A stretch of DNA of 64,000 bases from Tetrapyrgos nigripes (GCA_013368315.1 JAACJM010000313.1:22997-86996), one strand, 5' to 3'; counted from the stretch's first letter, positions 22,118 through 34,071 are shown. Translations and numbers: made by a program. The notes: a model not told the origin generated them from the letters alone.

Positions 22118-22806
22118 AAGATCAAACAAAAGCATTCCTGGAACTGAAGGCGGCACTAACATCGCAACCAGTACTAAAGGTACCACAATGGGATGGTACA
22201 AATTTCATTGTTACATCAGATGGATATAAGGAAGGATTTGCAGCAGTACTCTCCCAACGAATGAAGTAGAAGAAGAAAGACGGTACCATAGTGGAAAAAC
22301 GCTTCCCCATTGCATTCGTATCCAAGCGCACCTCAGTGTCAGAACGCCGTTACAAACCATTCCTACTCGAATTTGCTGCCCTCAAATTTAGCCTAGACAA
22401 ATTCTCCGACATCATCTGGGGCTTCCCTGTTGAAATAGAAACAGATTGCCAGGCACTGAGGGACGTACTCAGTAACAGGGATCTAAATGCCGCTCACACT
22501 CAGTGGCGTGATGGTATCATGTCATATTGCATTGTGGATGTCAGGCATATACTAGGGAGACTGAACATGGTAGCTGATGGCCTGAGCAGAAAGTGGGAGG
22601 GTAAGCCGAGGGAAGATGGAGATGGTAGCAAGTGGACAGTCTCCAAAGATTGGGAGGTTAGCAGAGGTCTGGTTAATGATGTTTGTCAAGTGCAGGAGCG
22701 GTCAAGCAGGTATGAAGACATAAAAGAAAGGTTTAAAGATGAGCGGTTGTTTGTGGAAGTGATTGAGGCACTAGAGGGGCTGCAGTTGGCAGGTTCATAT
22801 GAATGA
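22118..22806 (+). pseudogene. Gypsy-A RNase H, continuation after the solo LTR
   Basis: Reads TKAFLELKAAL, VTSDGYKEGFAAVLSQ, then a TAG at 22267, then IAFVSKRTS, FLLEFAALKFSLDKF, IETDCQALRDVL and ILGRLNMVADGLSRKW. These are standard landmarks of the Ty3/gypsy RNase H-like domain up to the GxxNxxADxLSR end. The frame is otherwise open. It joins naturally to the RT at 21575 when the solo LTR and one TSD copy are taken out. Confidence 0.82.
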
Positions 22807-22839
22807 AGAAGAAGGGCCAGGCACCACACAGAAGGTTAC

Positions 22840-23894
22840 ATGATTGACAAGGAAAGTCAGAAGTTGCGGTGGGTAGGAAACTCCAAAAGTATCTGTGCAA
22901 GAACTAAGGTGGAGTGCATATCATGGAAGGAGGCAGTGGTGCTAGCACAGAAGGAACACGAGCAGGGAGAGCATTTTGGAAGAGATTTGGTGAAAATCGC
23001 ATTGCTCAACAAAGTGTGGTGTCCCAGATTGGATATGGCAATAATGGAGGGTATTAAAGGGTGCGGACGCTGCGGGAATTTTGGTGCGTCCCACCTAAAT
23101 TCGCTTTTGGAGCCAATTACTTGCCAACACCCTTTCGAGTTGTTGGCAGGGGACTATTTGTCAATGTCTAAAGGAAAAGGAGGATGGAATCAGTTAGGCA
23201 TATACATTGATGGATTCTCACAGCACGTTTGGGTATTCAGGTTCTAAAAGAAAGGCTCAGCAAAGACAACACTGGAAAGCCTAGGTGAATTGTGCAGACT
23301 TTCATGTCAGATAATGGATCCCACTTCAAGATCCACGAAGGTGTCGATTTCTGCACAAAACATGGCATCCACCATCTGTTCACACCAGCCTACTCCGCTT
23401 GGGTCAACGGTCTTGTCGAGGGCACCAATAAACTGTTACTACATGTCCTAAAATGCCTAGTAGCCCCAGACCTCAGTGTCGACTCCCCGCAGTTTAAAAC
23501 CATGTCTTGGGAGTCATTGCCAGAATGATGGCCAGAATACCTAGACAAGGCAATCAATATCATCAACAATAGAACACTACCAGCTTTGCACTACTCACCA
23601 AAAGAGTTACTCCTGGGGATAGCAGTCAATACACCAAAAACCCCATTTGACGTGGCAACAACGGCGGTAACTCCAAATGACACTGTGATCAATGCTGCAT
23701 ATGTCGAACAGCAACAGGTCAATGGGTACGAGAATGTGGTCTGCCATGTGCAGAAAAGGAATTCTATCTTCAACAGGGCAGTATGCAAACAAACAAAAAG
23801 GGAAGTTGTGTTTAAAGCAGGGAATTTAGTACAAGTGAAGTGGGGAGATCTATTCAACACGTTCAAAACTGAACGCAAATTAGCGCCCATGTAG
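22840..23894 (+). pseudogene. Gypsy-A integrase, broken
   Basis: Zinc-binding start (KEHEQGEHFGRD...GCGRCGNF), then the DDE core: first Asp in LLAGDYLS, a TAA stop at 23245, second Asp in FMSDNGSHF, Glu in WVNGLVEGTNK. A TGA at 23526 interrupts the C-terminal part, which continues to TERKLAPM. Integrase would insert the cDNA; these stops prevent that. The GPY/chromodomain end is not seen. Confidence 0.82.
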
Positions 23895-24078
23895 TCTGCA
23901 CCACACAAGGTGCTCAGTCGGAATGTGAATTTGTACAGATTGGGGACATTGGATGGAGTACAACTTGAGGGAGAAGTGAGGAAGGAGAGAACTCAGAGTG
24001 GGAAGATGTTGAGGAGGAGTAGAGCTTGGGTAAGCTCTTACAGGCGACGAGGGCGTCACCATTTTTAGTGGGGGCACA

Positions 24079-24216
24079 TGTAGTAGGGGGTTCTGTGAGG
24101 ATTAGTCATTGTTTGTACATGTTTGCCATAAGCTTTAGGTAGAGTAGAGCCTTGTAGGCAAGGCAGAACAAATCAACCAGATCATCATCTTCTAGTCTTC
24201 ATCACTGCTGGCTACA
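24079..24216 (+). repeat. Gypsy-A 3' LTR (138 bp)
   Basis: Matches 18004-18141 except for 4 transitions (two of them CG to CA changes). Preceded by the polypurine tract AGTGGGGGCACA. Confidence 0.9.
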
Positions 24217-24346
24217 CCAGCACACTGAGCAGTCACAACACTGAAGGATGGATGGCCAGACTAGCTTAAGTAAGCTCTAGCACAACTATAGAGAATGGGT
24301 ACACGTTAGTATGTTGGAGTAGGAGGATAGGGGATTATGGCTCCTT

Positions 24347-24474
24347 TGTTTGTACTTGTTTGGCTGCAGCCTCTACCTAGATACAGCTTTGTAGTAGATA
24401 GACGAGAGACACAGAACCACGACGTGACTCCACGTTGGCACTCGAGTTAGGTCAGGTTCCCCCTCAGCCGTCTC
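24347..24474 (+). repeat. Gypsy-B LTR fragment
   Basis: TTGTTTGTACTTGTTTGGCT through CCTCAGCCGTCTC is nearly identical to 34731-34857. The adjoining TATAGAGAATGGGTACACGT (24284) also recurs at 34918. Two copies in the window support an LTR; the exact left boundary is uncertain. Confidence 0.7.
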
Positions 24475-24679
24475 CATCTTGGTGACGAGAGTGAGCTTCG
24501 ATACCTGTGAAACTTCCCTGCACCACCATCACAACCAGACATAAAAGGACACACGTCACCCACATTTTCGGTCCACATTGCCAGTTTCCAGTCTCTTATA
24601 TGTCCTCACTGCCAGTTTCTGAACCCAAACCACTCACTACACCCTGGCGCTATACCGTGGTCAATTTTTTGACAATTCT

Positions 24680-25992
24680 CGCTCCCCAAGTCCTACTACA
24701 AGAGACAGTTCAACTACACTAACCGCACCTGACTTTGACTTGTGGTTCACTCCAGTCACCTGGAGAGAATCCCAACCAATTATATTGTCCTCCACCGAGT
24801 CATCCATATCAACATCATCAGAAAGTGATGACAGTCTACTGTCCTTCCCACCATACAACACACCTTTTCTGAAAACACAACCCCTAGACCACACCCTAAC
24901 CGCCAGCACACGATGCCCTTGGAGGAACTTAGTCTCTTCTATGGTGATGGCCATGCCTCCGAAAATCCACATGTCTTCATCAAAAAAGCAAAACAAAGAT
25001 TATCACACGTCGTTGATGACAAAGAGTGTATTGAAGACTTCAAGGACCTTCTATTTCCATCTGGTCCAGCAGAAGTATGGTATGAGAAGGTTATGGAGGA
25101 GGAAACACCACCTACTATATGGAAGGAATTAGTAGCAAGGTTCGAGAAGCGTTGGCCGAAGCCAGTCCAGGTCAAGAAGAGTGCAGGAGATTATGTAACA
25201 GAGCTATCGGCATACAGGATGCCAGAGGAGGATCTAGGAAAAAAAGTTGAGAAAGGAGGAGTTGAAGTGTGGAGTCACATCAAAATGGCAGACAAGCTTG
25301 AGGAGCTGCCACATAACGCCGGTATTCACAAGAGTGAATTCCTCATTGTCCCAGTTTGGCACAACCTTCCCAACATTCTTCAAGGCCTGGTGCCGTCAGC
25401 ACAGAAAAATTGGACATCATTCTGAGAGGCAATCAAGGCAGCCGACATCAAGTTCATTAAGAAGGAGGTGAAGAAGTTACAGGAGGAAAAGGAGAAGGAA
25501 GCAGAGAAGGAGAAGAAGGAGAAGGAGTTGATGGAGAGGTATGATCAGATTTTGGGCATGGTGGGTCCAGCACCAGAGACACCAACAAGAGGACTCACTG
25601 GACGTTTTGCGGCTGCTAGCCTTGGAGCCAATGTCCCAGTCTATGGTGGTTTCAGGGGTGGATACAATGGTGGAGGATATGGAGGTTGGGGATATGGACA
25701 AAGAGGTGGAGGATTCAGACAGCCACAATGAAGCATCACACATCTTACTGAGGCACAAAGAGCCATCCTCCGAAGGAACGTCACAGCATTAATATGCCAC
25801 CCCAACACTGAGACAGGTCAGCAAGCATACCATACCCAAAAGGAGGAATGGGCTCAGCGGCATGGAGGCAATGCTACCCTGGTCACATTTGAACATCCCT
25901 ACCCTCTCGAGCCTGGCACTTCCAACGTGTGTACTGGTGAGTGCTTCCAGTGCAGAAAAGGTGGCCACCGAGGCGACATGTGTCAAAACTGA
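24680..25992 (+). pseudogene. Gypsy-B Gag with zinc knuckle, several TGA stops
   Basis: A Ser/Thr-rich leader is followed in another frame (24913 onward) by the capsid-like body with FYGDGHASENPHVFIKKAK and VPSAQKNWTSF, a TGA at 25423, then a Lys/Glu coiled coil and a Gly/Tyr-rich tail (about 25630-25720). After TGA at 25729 it reaches CFQCRKGGHRGDMC (25942-25979), a CCHC nucleic-acid-binding knuckle, then TGA at 25990. All three TGAs sit where the frame otherwise continues, fitting CGA to TGA changes. Confidence 0.82.
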
Positions 25993-26009
25993 ACCCTGAA
26001 TGAGAAGGA

Positions 26010-26695
26010 GAAGGCATGGAGGCGACATTTTGCAATGTCAGAGGATGTTTATCACCAAGTTAAGGAATGACTCAGGGTGGAAAGCATCATACAAGCAGTT
26101 ACGCATGGCAAACAGCACCATAGTTCCAAGCCAAAGATGCTGGGAAGGACGGCTCAGTCTTGGGGGTGTGGAAATAGAGGGTAGCTTTGAGGTATTTGAC
26201 AGTGGAGGGGCTTGGGAGTTCCTGGTTGGAAAACCATTATTAGCTCAGTTCAAAGCTGACCACAATTATGATGGGGACATTATACACATACCTTGTGGGA
26301 CAGGTTCAGTGGTTTTGCAGAACGAGCTCTTGATACAGCATGGAGAAGAAATGGGGGGCAATCAGCATGATCCCCCCTCGAGGCGAGTCTCAAATAATAA
26401 CCTGATACAAACTAAGAGCATTACTAATCCCATCACAATGGTAGCTTTGGAGAAACATGAGCGGCCCACCTTCAAGTGCAAGGTTATACTGGAGGAGGTA
26501 GAGGACGAAGAAGAGCCATGGATATTTTGGCAACAACGGGGTGTCAATATATTTGCAAGAAGAAGAGCTAAACGAAACGTTTGGAAACAAAAGAAGAAAA
26601 ACTTACAGTGGCAGACAGTGGAAGGCATCAAGAAGGTGGTGGAAGAAGTTGCACTGAGATTGATAAAAAGGAGAGCAAGAGTGGTTGGGAGATGA
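26010..26695 (+). pseudogene. Gypsy-B protease remnant and linker
   Basis: Reads LRMANSTIVPS...LGGVEIEGSFEVFD...FLVGKPLLAQF, parallel to the Gypsy-A protease. The catalytic D(T/S)GA segment is absent: the frame starts within or after it, so a deletion removed it. A Lys/Arg-rich linker continues to 26695. Confidence 0.68.
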
Positions 26696-26737
26696 CGGTG
26701 GACACTGAGTAGAAAGGAAAAGCACGCGAAAAACTTC

Positions 26738-28266
26738 GTGGGGGGTAGTCGTGCACCCCCCTCAAGGGAAGTCTCTGCCAGTAATCCTCTCGATACGAAC
26801 CCTACAACTGACACAGCTGCACTTTCAGACCACCCAGTATGTCATGTATCAGTTGATGACGCTGTCGTCGAGGGACCTCTCAGTGATGAAATGCCTACAG
26901 AGGGGTTGAAGGATGAGGAAATCTTTATGCGAAAGTCAAATCCATTCTTACCACCTAGGGTTGACTGCGTCTTGAAAGAGATCACTATTGGGGACGAATT
27001 GTCAGAGGAGGAAAGGAGAAAGGTCATAGAATTGCTTTGGGACCACGCAGACTGCTTTGCACTATCAGTCAGCAAAGTCCATGCTGTAGAAGGTGCTGTG
27101 CATTGGCTCAACATACCTAAAAACACCCAATTTCCAAAAAACGTACATCAACGACCTCTAACACTACCTCAAAAACTGTTCTTCCACCAAAAGATTGACG
27201 AGATGTTGAAGGCTGGCATAATAGAGCAGTGCTGCCCAGATCAGGTCAAGTGCATATCACCTACGACACTAGCCCAAAAGGCTCATGAGGGTGGCAGCTT
27301 GACATTGGAAGAGCTACAGCATCGTGTCAACGATCAATGCTTGCTTGCGGGAATAGGGCCCTCCTTTCCACTGCCACCGAGGCCAGCAGTCGTTGTCGAG
27401 GAACCCAGAGAGAAGCCTGCACAGAAATGGAGGCTCTGTCAAAACTTTGATGTGGTCAACAAAGTCATGAAAGTCACACCAATGCCTCAAGGGGATATCC
27501 AACCCAAACAACAACGGGTTAGTGGACACCGGTACTTATCCCTCTTCGACTTTGCTTCAGGATTCTATGCCTGCGAGGTCGACCCAGAGTCCCAACCATA
27601 TATGTGTTTCTTCGTGGAAGGAAGGGGTTACTTTTGGTACAAATGAATGCTATTTGGACTCACAGGTGCCCCATCGACATTCGCACAAATGACGGCAGAC
27701 CTTCTGGGAGACCTTTTGGCAGAAGGAGTTTTGGAGCTCTTTGTGGATGATGGGGCGTCAGCAGCAAATACCTTTGAGGAGATGATGGAGAAGCTTACCA
27801 AGTTACTGACGAGAGTCAGGAAGAGAAAACTGTCCCTCTCGGCATCAAAATCCAGTTTCTCTGTGAAGGAGGGTGTTTTTGCGGGTGCTAGTGTTGGACC
27901 AGAAGGAGTGATGCCAGACTTGACCAAATTGACTGTCATTGTTGACTGGCCACAGCCGGAGGATGCTCTTAATCTGGAGTCATTCCTAGGATTGACTAGC
28001 CACTTCAGAGACCTCATCAAGGACTATGCCAAGGAGGGGAGGGCATTAAGGAGCCTGGTAAACATCCCATTACCCACACCATGCTCCAAAACGATGTATA
28101 GGACGCTGAAGAGGAAGCACAAGTTGTCAGAACGGTGGACAGATGAGCATACAAAGGCTTTCATTAAGCTGAAGAAATTACTCACCTTGAAACCTGTTCT
28201 CAAGTGTCCCAAGTTTGACGGCACCCCCTTCATCATCACCTCTGATGGATGTAAGGAAGGCTTTGC
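26738..28266 (+). pseudogene. Gypsy-B reverse transcriptase and partial RNase H
   Basis: RT landmarks: KWRLCQNFDVVNK, SLFDFASGFYACEV, then TGA at 27644-27646, MLFGLTGAPSTF, LELFVDDGAS (catalytic DD intact, encoded GAT GAT), FLGLTSHFRDLI, and the RNase H start FIITSDGCKEGFA, where homology ends. One TGA is the only break I see in this span. It is the best-preserved gypsy RT in the window. Confidence 0.87.
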
Positions 28267-28690
28267 ACACCCTATGGGGTCCCTGTATTGTAATATGCCT
28301 GGCATGGACCAACCCCCGATAGTACAATACGGGTGGAATATGGCCGGGTGGTTCCAAAGGGTATTCTCTGCTATACGAGCAGCCATATATCAATACAGGG
28401 TGGCTTATATCAATTCTGAGCGGCTGAAATGTTGGGAGGATGGCAGAGTCATCGGCAAGCCACGGCCAGCAGTTGTTTTCCATTCGGGGATGAGAGGACA
28501 AGCGATGGCCTTATATCAGCTTATATCCAGTCAGAGTTTACCATTCGTTTAGCTGCTTATTGATCGGGGTTATTCAACCGGGGTTAAACATTTGCTTACA
28601 CTGCTATTGATCGGGAATGGCCTCGGTCAGCACAGCCGGTCGGACCTACCCCTCAATATATATATATATATAATTGGCTTTAATTCGTCC
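28267..28690. other. Unassigned sequence with TA microsatellite
   Basis: An open frame runs on from the Gypsy-B truncation to 28552 but has no RNase H motifs, so it is chance. A short TA run occurs at about 28659-28672. Nothing else is recognised. Confidence 0.5.
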
Positions 28691-28996
28691 AATCAAGCCC
28701 CTGTCTAGGTTCAAAATGCCCGGCTACTTACCCTTTGGTCTCGCTTAGGGGACTGGTAGTTGGGTTCCCACAGTTTACTACATAAGTCGTTGGCTAGCGC
28801 TCAAAACAACCGTTTACCAGTTGTGTACTTGACCTGGTGTTCCAATCAAGCCCCTGTCTGGGTTCAAAATGCCCGGCTACTTACCCTTTGGTCTCGCTTA
28901 GGGGACTGGTAGTTGGGTTCCCACAGTTTATTACATAAGTTGTTGGCTAGCGCTCAAAACAACCGTTTACCAGTTGTGCACTTGACCTGTATTTAA
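28691..28996. repeat. Tandem repeat, two units of 153 bp
   Basis: Units 28691-28843 and 28844-28996 begin AATCAAGCCCCTGTCT and end ...TTGACCTG with only a few differences. Each contains GGGACTGGTAGTTGGGTTCCCA. No coding potential. They abut the 3' side of the KDZ region. Confidence 0.9.
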
Positions 28997-29042
28997 ATAC
29001 AGGATGGGTTTTCAGCCGATATGTAAATATGGACCCTACTAC

Positions 29043-32000
29043 TATAGCTCTTCTTCGGCCTTCCTCATATTCACAGCCTCTTCCTCTTCATCCACTCCAA
29101 TGTCCAAGTCCACATTGATGGTCTTAAGTGCTCCACTCTGCTGGACCACGCCATTAGCATGCTTCAGAAGATGGTCCCAGCGCGTAGTGATCTCTTCTGC
29201 CCACCGGTGTGCAAAACACTTCTGCTGTAATGCATAGGCATTGAGGCCTTCTGTCAACTCTTTACTGTCATCACCTTGCATTCCTGGCATTCCGACCAGT
29301 CTTCTATCCCACCAGGTCCCCTTCCAAAAATAGTACTTGGCCATTCTGCCCAGCTCCTCACGTAACAATAGCACTTCCTCACGCCATCATAGCATCTGTG
29401 CCCTAGCTTTGCACCATTCGACTCGAATTGCTGTGTTAATGATATTAATAAGCATAATAACCCGATATATATGAGAAAAAGCTCTCACCCTCTCGAAACT
29501 CGGGATCATCTTCCGACACCTGAGTGTCATACCAAATCCATGATAAAGTCCGCTTAGCCTCACCATGGACCCGAGAAACAATTCCTTCCTCAACGAGATA
29601 TTCGTCATCTGAGTCTTCACTGACAAAAACCCCATCACGCTTGAGCCTTTCTATTTGTGCCTGACGTTCTGCCTCTTCTTCTTTGTTTAATGCCCGCTCG
29701 TTTATCCCTCGTACGTCCTCATCCTTAAGCTCTTTGATGTCCTTTTCCCAGGGTCCATGTCCGTTGAGGCGCAACAGGGCCGTTCGCGCTAAGCGATAGC
29801 AGATCTTCTGGGAATGAATTTTGATATCAATTTGCCGTAGAACACCCCCAGCCCTTCCACTCTCCACTTGCCCAGTGATATTGCGCAGCTTGAAGCGGGC
29901 AGCCATTGTTCTTGCACGTAGTCCATCCCTGACCCCTTCCAAAGCCTCTGTTGCCTCACTCATCCTCAGCCTCGCTTCTAACTCCGGAAGATCGCCTATA
30001 CATGCTCGTGTTCTAGCCGAAGGGGTCCCGCAACTTGATGGCAGAAACAATGGGATTTTTTCGGGATGTGAGCTGTCAGGATCCTTGATTCGCTCGAAAT
30101 CTTGGGGTGATAGGACATCTGACAGTCCTGGCATTAGCAGTTGCTGCTGCGCTTCAGAAGATTTAGACGCTTCTTCTGTAGCTCGAGTTGTTGTGTAGGT
30201 GTTAGGTACTTGTTTGTGATAATAAACAAATCTATAGTGCGTCTGAAGGATTTGAGTGCCAGCCAATATATAAATATGGGTACTCACTGTAGCTCCTGTA
30301 TCTCTATACCCAGCGACAGAAAGACTGAAGGACTAGTAGCATATTTCCAGCTGAACCTGTTCATTTCATTCTCCTCTTCTGCCATTTCAATTTGTGTCCG
30401 TTTGAATAAATCCTTCTCAGCCACTTTGCTGTCCTCTTCATAAGGGCACTCAGCTTGATGGCTTTCCTCCCATTTCAAGATCTTTCGCTTCCACTTTTCC
30501 AACTCCGGACATCCGACATTCCGTTCAAGACCTTTATCAAACTGAGAAAAGTCTCGAAAATGAATATCATATTCCTTTAGTGCAATGACAAGGCGCTTGG
30601 CAAGAACTCCATCTATGTCGCAACGTCAGGCCAATGTTCTGAATTCAAAGTACCTACTTACCCAGATTGGAAATGTTCCGGAAGTTGTGAAATCCAAATA
30701 TATCATCCAATGTTTGAGCATGAGTTCCCGGGCCCATCTCTTTGGTCTGCGCCGCAGCCTTGTTAGACTGTGCCCAGCCCTCCTCAATCACCTCTCTGTG
30801 AGTCTGCCCACAGCCGGAGGCATAATCAAAGTTGAACGCAGTGTGGCATTCTGGTTGATGGGCATGGAGATGAAACTTGGGAACCAGGAACCGCACTCCA
30901 TTCTCCGTAAACTTGAATTTGATATTCGGATTAATTGCTTCCATGCGCTTCCAAAATGTTCAGCTCCATTGGCAAGAAATGTCGTAGGAAATGACAATTG
31001 ATAGGTATTCTTCATCCTGAATGGTGCACGCAAATACGAAATCAACATTACAGTAACTGATGAAAGGTGAATTAGACTAAAATGCCACATTGAAACATGG
31101 TAGATGCGCACCGTTCACCCTTCTGCAAGTCACCTAATCCAGAGGGGCGCCAGACACGGTGTTGAGCACAGCATATGCCAGCCATACCACTCACACAAAG
31201 GCCTTGAACATTCCGCAGATTTGCTAGGAACATTGCCTGAAATCCTGAGCAGCTACTCATCTGAGATGATAGTCAGTATCTGCCTTTATCCAGAACCATA
31301 AAACATATATGTACTCACATCTTCCTGGTCAACGTATTTTTGTATATGCTCTTTGTACGGACTACTTGGAACAATATAGGCAAAGCCGTCTCCAAGGATT
31401 GGACTACGATGCTCATTGGACACAATCCTATTTCTGAGGCGGAAGTTGGCATCTATTGCGAGGAATAACGTGTATAGAAACCTAAAATTAATAGACCTGT
31501 ATTAGAATACCGGCTGGGTGCCGGACCAATGTTGAAATACTGGACAATGGTTCGGGACTCACGAAGACTCTGGTCCTGCCTCTCTCCAGTTCTCTATGAG
31601 ATTTTTCCCTGGATGGGGGCATGCCGGACACTCTAAAGCACATTCCCCCTGAGGAGTGCCCTCAATTCCCATGACCGAATGACAGCGTCCGGCTCGCTTA
31701 AGCATTTTCAGATTTCGCCACTGGAAAACAATTCTCAGGAGCATGCGGTATCGGTCCTGAGGACTCAGAGTGTCAAACTCCTCTCGAAAATGGATAGAAA
31801 ACAGTAAGCACATACCTTTGGCACTACCCGCTGCCGATTCTGCGTCATGATCTCTAAGGACTTGTAATAGTCATACACTGGCAACTTCCCCAAGCAGTTG
31901 AGGTTCTGAAACTGACGGAGACAGGCAAAAGTTGCTGCTGATTGTGGGTTGCTAGGGGTTCCAGGGTACCACATGGACTGCAATAACTGAATATGGTGAT

Positions 32001-32882
32001 CCTCTGCATTCGGGCATCCACAAAAGTCTACAGCCACAGTGTGAATGCCATTAACATGCACCACTGTAAACTCATCTTCATTTGCTCTCTTTGGATTAAT
32101 GCAATGAGAGTGACTGCCCACTGGACTGTGGCCGAGCTGAGTACACAAGCCCAGTGATTTCAGAGAGCTCAGCTCAAAGATCTGTTGATCATTATCCCAT
32201 TTCCTGGGGCAATAAGTTTTCTGATGTAAGGATATCAGGTACACATGGAACTTACCTCGATCCAATGCAGTGGCAGCCGCTTGTGACTATGCACCACACA
32301 TTTCTCACAGAACATTCCAGCTCGGAAACACTCCTCTTCTACACATCGGTATATTCCCGGCTGCCTGCATCCAGTGCATCTGACACCCAATACCCGCCGA
32401 CCCTCCAACCATAGGAAAACATCCAAATATTCTTGTCTGTGATCAAGCCACGCTCGGGTTGGATTATTCTAAGACCTTTTATTTATATTCTTTCAACCAG
32501 GTTAAAATCAACTCACCGAATATAACCTCGGTTTTTGGGAAATCTGTATGTAACCTGAGTCAAGTGGCTCCAATAAACTAAGGTTCTGCAGCCGAGAATC
32601 CAAAAGCACTGAATCATCCTGATCCCATCCAATATAGTTGTCATCACCATCATCGTACCCGTACCCGAAGTCTTCGGTTCCACCATCAAAACCCTCACCA
32701 TCAGTATCTGAATGAGAGTCGTCATCGTCCCCCTGTGAAGAGGCCTCTGAAGAGTAGAGGCGCTTGGCAGTAATATCTTCAGTGGAGATGTGGAAGCGGC
32801 GACCATCACCAGAGAGCGCAAATTTGTGCTGTTTGGCAGCACCAGGGCGAAAGAAGGCAGGTTGTTTCCGCTTGTTTCCCAT
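29043..32882 (-). pseudogene. KDZ-superfamily transposase (Kyakuja-Dileera-Zisupton)
   Basis: Multi-exon DDE transposase. Exons read with confidence: 32882-32517, 32468-32256, 32220-31816, about 31758-31559, 31481-31319, 31260-31112, 31056-30662, then C-terminal exons to about 29043. Exon 2 holds the CxC2-like cysteine cluster (RCTGCRQPGIYRC...CEKCVVHSH). The catalytic region shows LFLAIDANFRLRNR, LCVSGMAGICCAQHR, LGDLQKGER, VISYDISCQW and VRFLVPKFHLHAH, the standard KDZ landmarks. The C-terminus is charged and coiled. An in-frame TGA at 30960-30962 (between CQWS and TFWKRM) breaks the frame where Arg is expected. KDZ elements are large cut-and-paste transposons common in basidiomycetes. I could not define TIRs. 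Confidence 0.82.
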
Positions 32883-32987
32883 TCAGAGTGATCAATAGAA
32901 GTGTTTGGAAATAGAATGACAGAATCTGCCACCCCATATTTATATTTGGGGTCGGAATATACATATTACAACTGTCATACACTCTAT

Positions 32988-33945
32988 CTAGTCTTCATCC
33001 TCCGACTCCACATCTGAAATGTCAATAGGCTCCTGACATCGCAATGCTCCAGTCCCAAGATGGTCTTGGCTATGGCCATCCTCCTGGGTGGCTTGAACTG
33101 CCACCCGATTGACCGTGGAAGGAGCATCTCGCGGACCGGCATACACCCGTATGTTTTGATGGGTATCAATCTCGAATTCGAGATCTCGATTTTGAAGTTG
33201 GGGATCAGCGTAAGAGAAGAGCCGGTTGGGATGGGTCAGGGCACTGGGACGGGAAAGAATCTCAGGAGACGGATAGGCAAGTGAAGTACCTGCGAGCACT
33301 TGAGAACAGGGATTTGAAAAGAGTGATAGGACATGTACATACCGGCATGCACTTGGGAATATTCTTGTAGGGCTTCGTCAAAGTGTTCGAATTTTTTTTG
33401 GTAGTGGCCGGAGACACCGTTAGTCAGGGCCACCACAATGGACCTACCGAATGATGAGCAAAATAATGCCGCCAAAAAAAAGTTGGGTACGCACCAATGA
33501 GCAAAAAATCCTAGTCTTGTACCTCGGGAGACCACATAACCAGCATCTCGTTGCCCAAGTGGCCACTTTTCCAGTAGTTCTTGAGGGCTTGGGCACCGGT
33601 TGAAGCCATAAAAGACTGTGACTTCGCCTCGAGTGGAACTGACAGATGTTGAGGTATAGGGAGGCGGATCTGGCATAGAACTTGGCAAGGAACTCTGGTG
33701 AGGGACAGAAGAAGGTCTTGGTATTGCAGCCAGTAAAGACGACGCAAAGCCATGGACCGGATGAGACTGTGTACCCTGGCCAGCCTGTGAGGAGACACGA
33801 GAAGTCTCCGGCTGAGGAGGGCGCGCCTCAGCTTCAACTGTGAGAAGGATAGCTCCAGTAAAAGTAGTCAGAACAATTAAAACACGCTAGAGAGCCCAAA
33901 GACTTACTATCTCCAGGATACAAAGTCAAACGATGGTGAGTAGGC
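32988..33945 (-). CDS. Viroplasmin / RNase H1 N-terminal-like protein, KDZ companion
   Basis: Exons about 33945-33909, 33841-33505, 33448-33346 and 33293-32988, with GT-AG introns that keep frame. It starts MPTHHRLTLYPGD. The middle reads VFYGFNRCPSPQELLEKW and, after an intron, ALTNGVSGHYQKKFEHFDEA. This matches the small fold shared by caulimovirus viroplasmin and the RNase H1 N-terminus (NGxSGxxYKxFxxxxEA), which binds nucleic acid. The C-terminus is acidic (DISDVESEDED). It is divergent to nothing nearby but co-oriented with the KDZ transposase, 106 bp upstream of it. A transposon accessory role is inferred from position only. Confidence 0.65.
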
Positions 33946-34071
33946 ATGAAGACGACGCAGTTATGTAACGCAACTTCACAATGTATTGAAATATTAGTAG
34001 CCGTATTAGAAGCTGTATTTAAATATGGGACCTATATTACAGATCTATTAAGTACTTAATTAGCTATGTAC

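Larger units (their letters stand above)
18004..24216 (+). mobile_element. Gypsy-A: Ty3/gypsy LTR retrotransposon, full structure, inactivated
   Basis: Two 138-bp LTRs starting TGTAGTAGGGGGTTCTGTGA and ending GGCTACA (18004-18141, 24079-24216) differ at only 4 positions. Order gag, protease, RT, RNase H, integrase is that of Ty3/gypsy. The 3' LTR is preceded by the purine tract AGTGGGGGCACA. Flanks (GCAGCGC / CCAGCAC) give no exact target duplication. A 542-bp solo LTR of another family is inserted between RT and RNase H. Stops, frameshifts and a mutated RT active site make it non-autonomous. Confidence 0.9.
24280..28266 (+). mobile_element. Gypsy-B: 3'-truncated relative of Gypsy-A
   Basis: Starts with LTR-like sequence (24280-24474), the same primer site as Gypsy-A (TGGTGACGAGAG, 24480-24491), then gag, zinc knuckle, protease, RT and the start of RNase H. 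Homology stops in RNase H at KEGFA, about 28266. No integrase and no 3' LTR are present. Protein-level similarity to Gypsy-A is high in RT, so both belong to one lineage. Confidence 0.82.

Noticed and set aside
28267..28552. Continuation of Gypsy-B RNase H
   Set aside because: Open by chance; no RNase H motifs after KEGFA, and similarity to Gypsy-A stops there.
28691..28996. CRISPR-like repeat array
   Set aside because: Only two adjacent 153-bp units without spacers, in a eukaryotic context; a plain tandem duplication.
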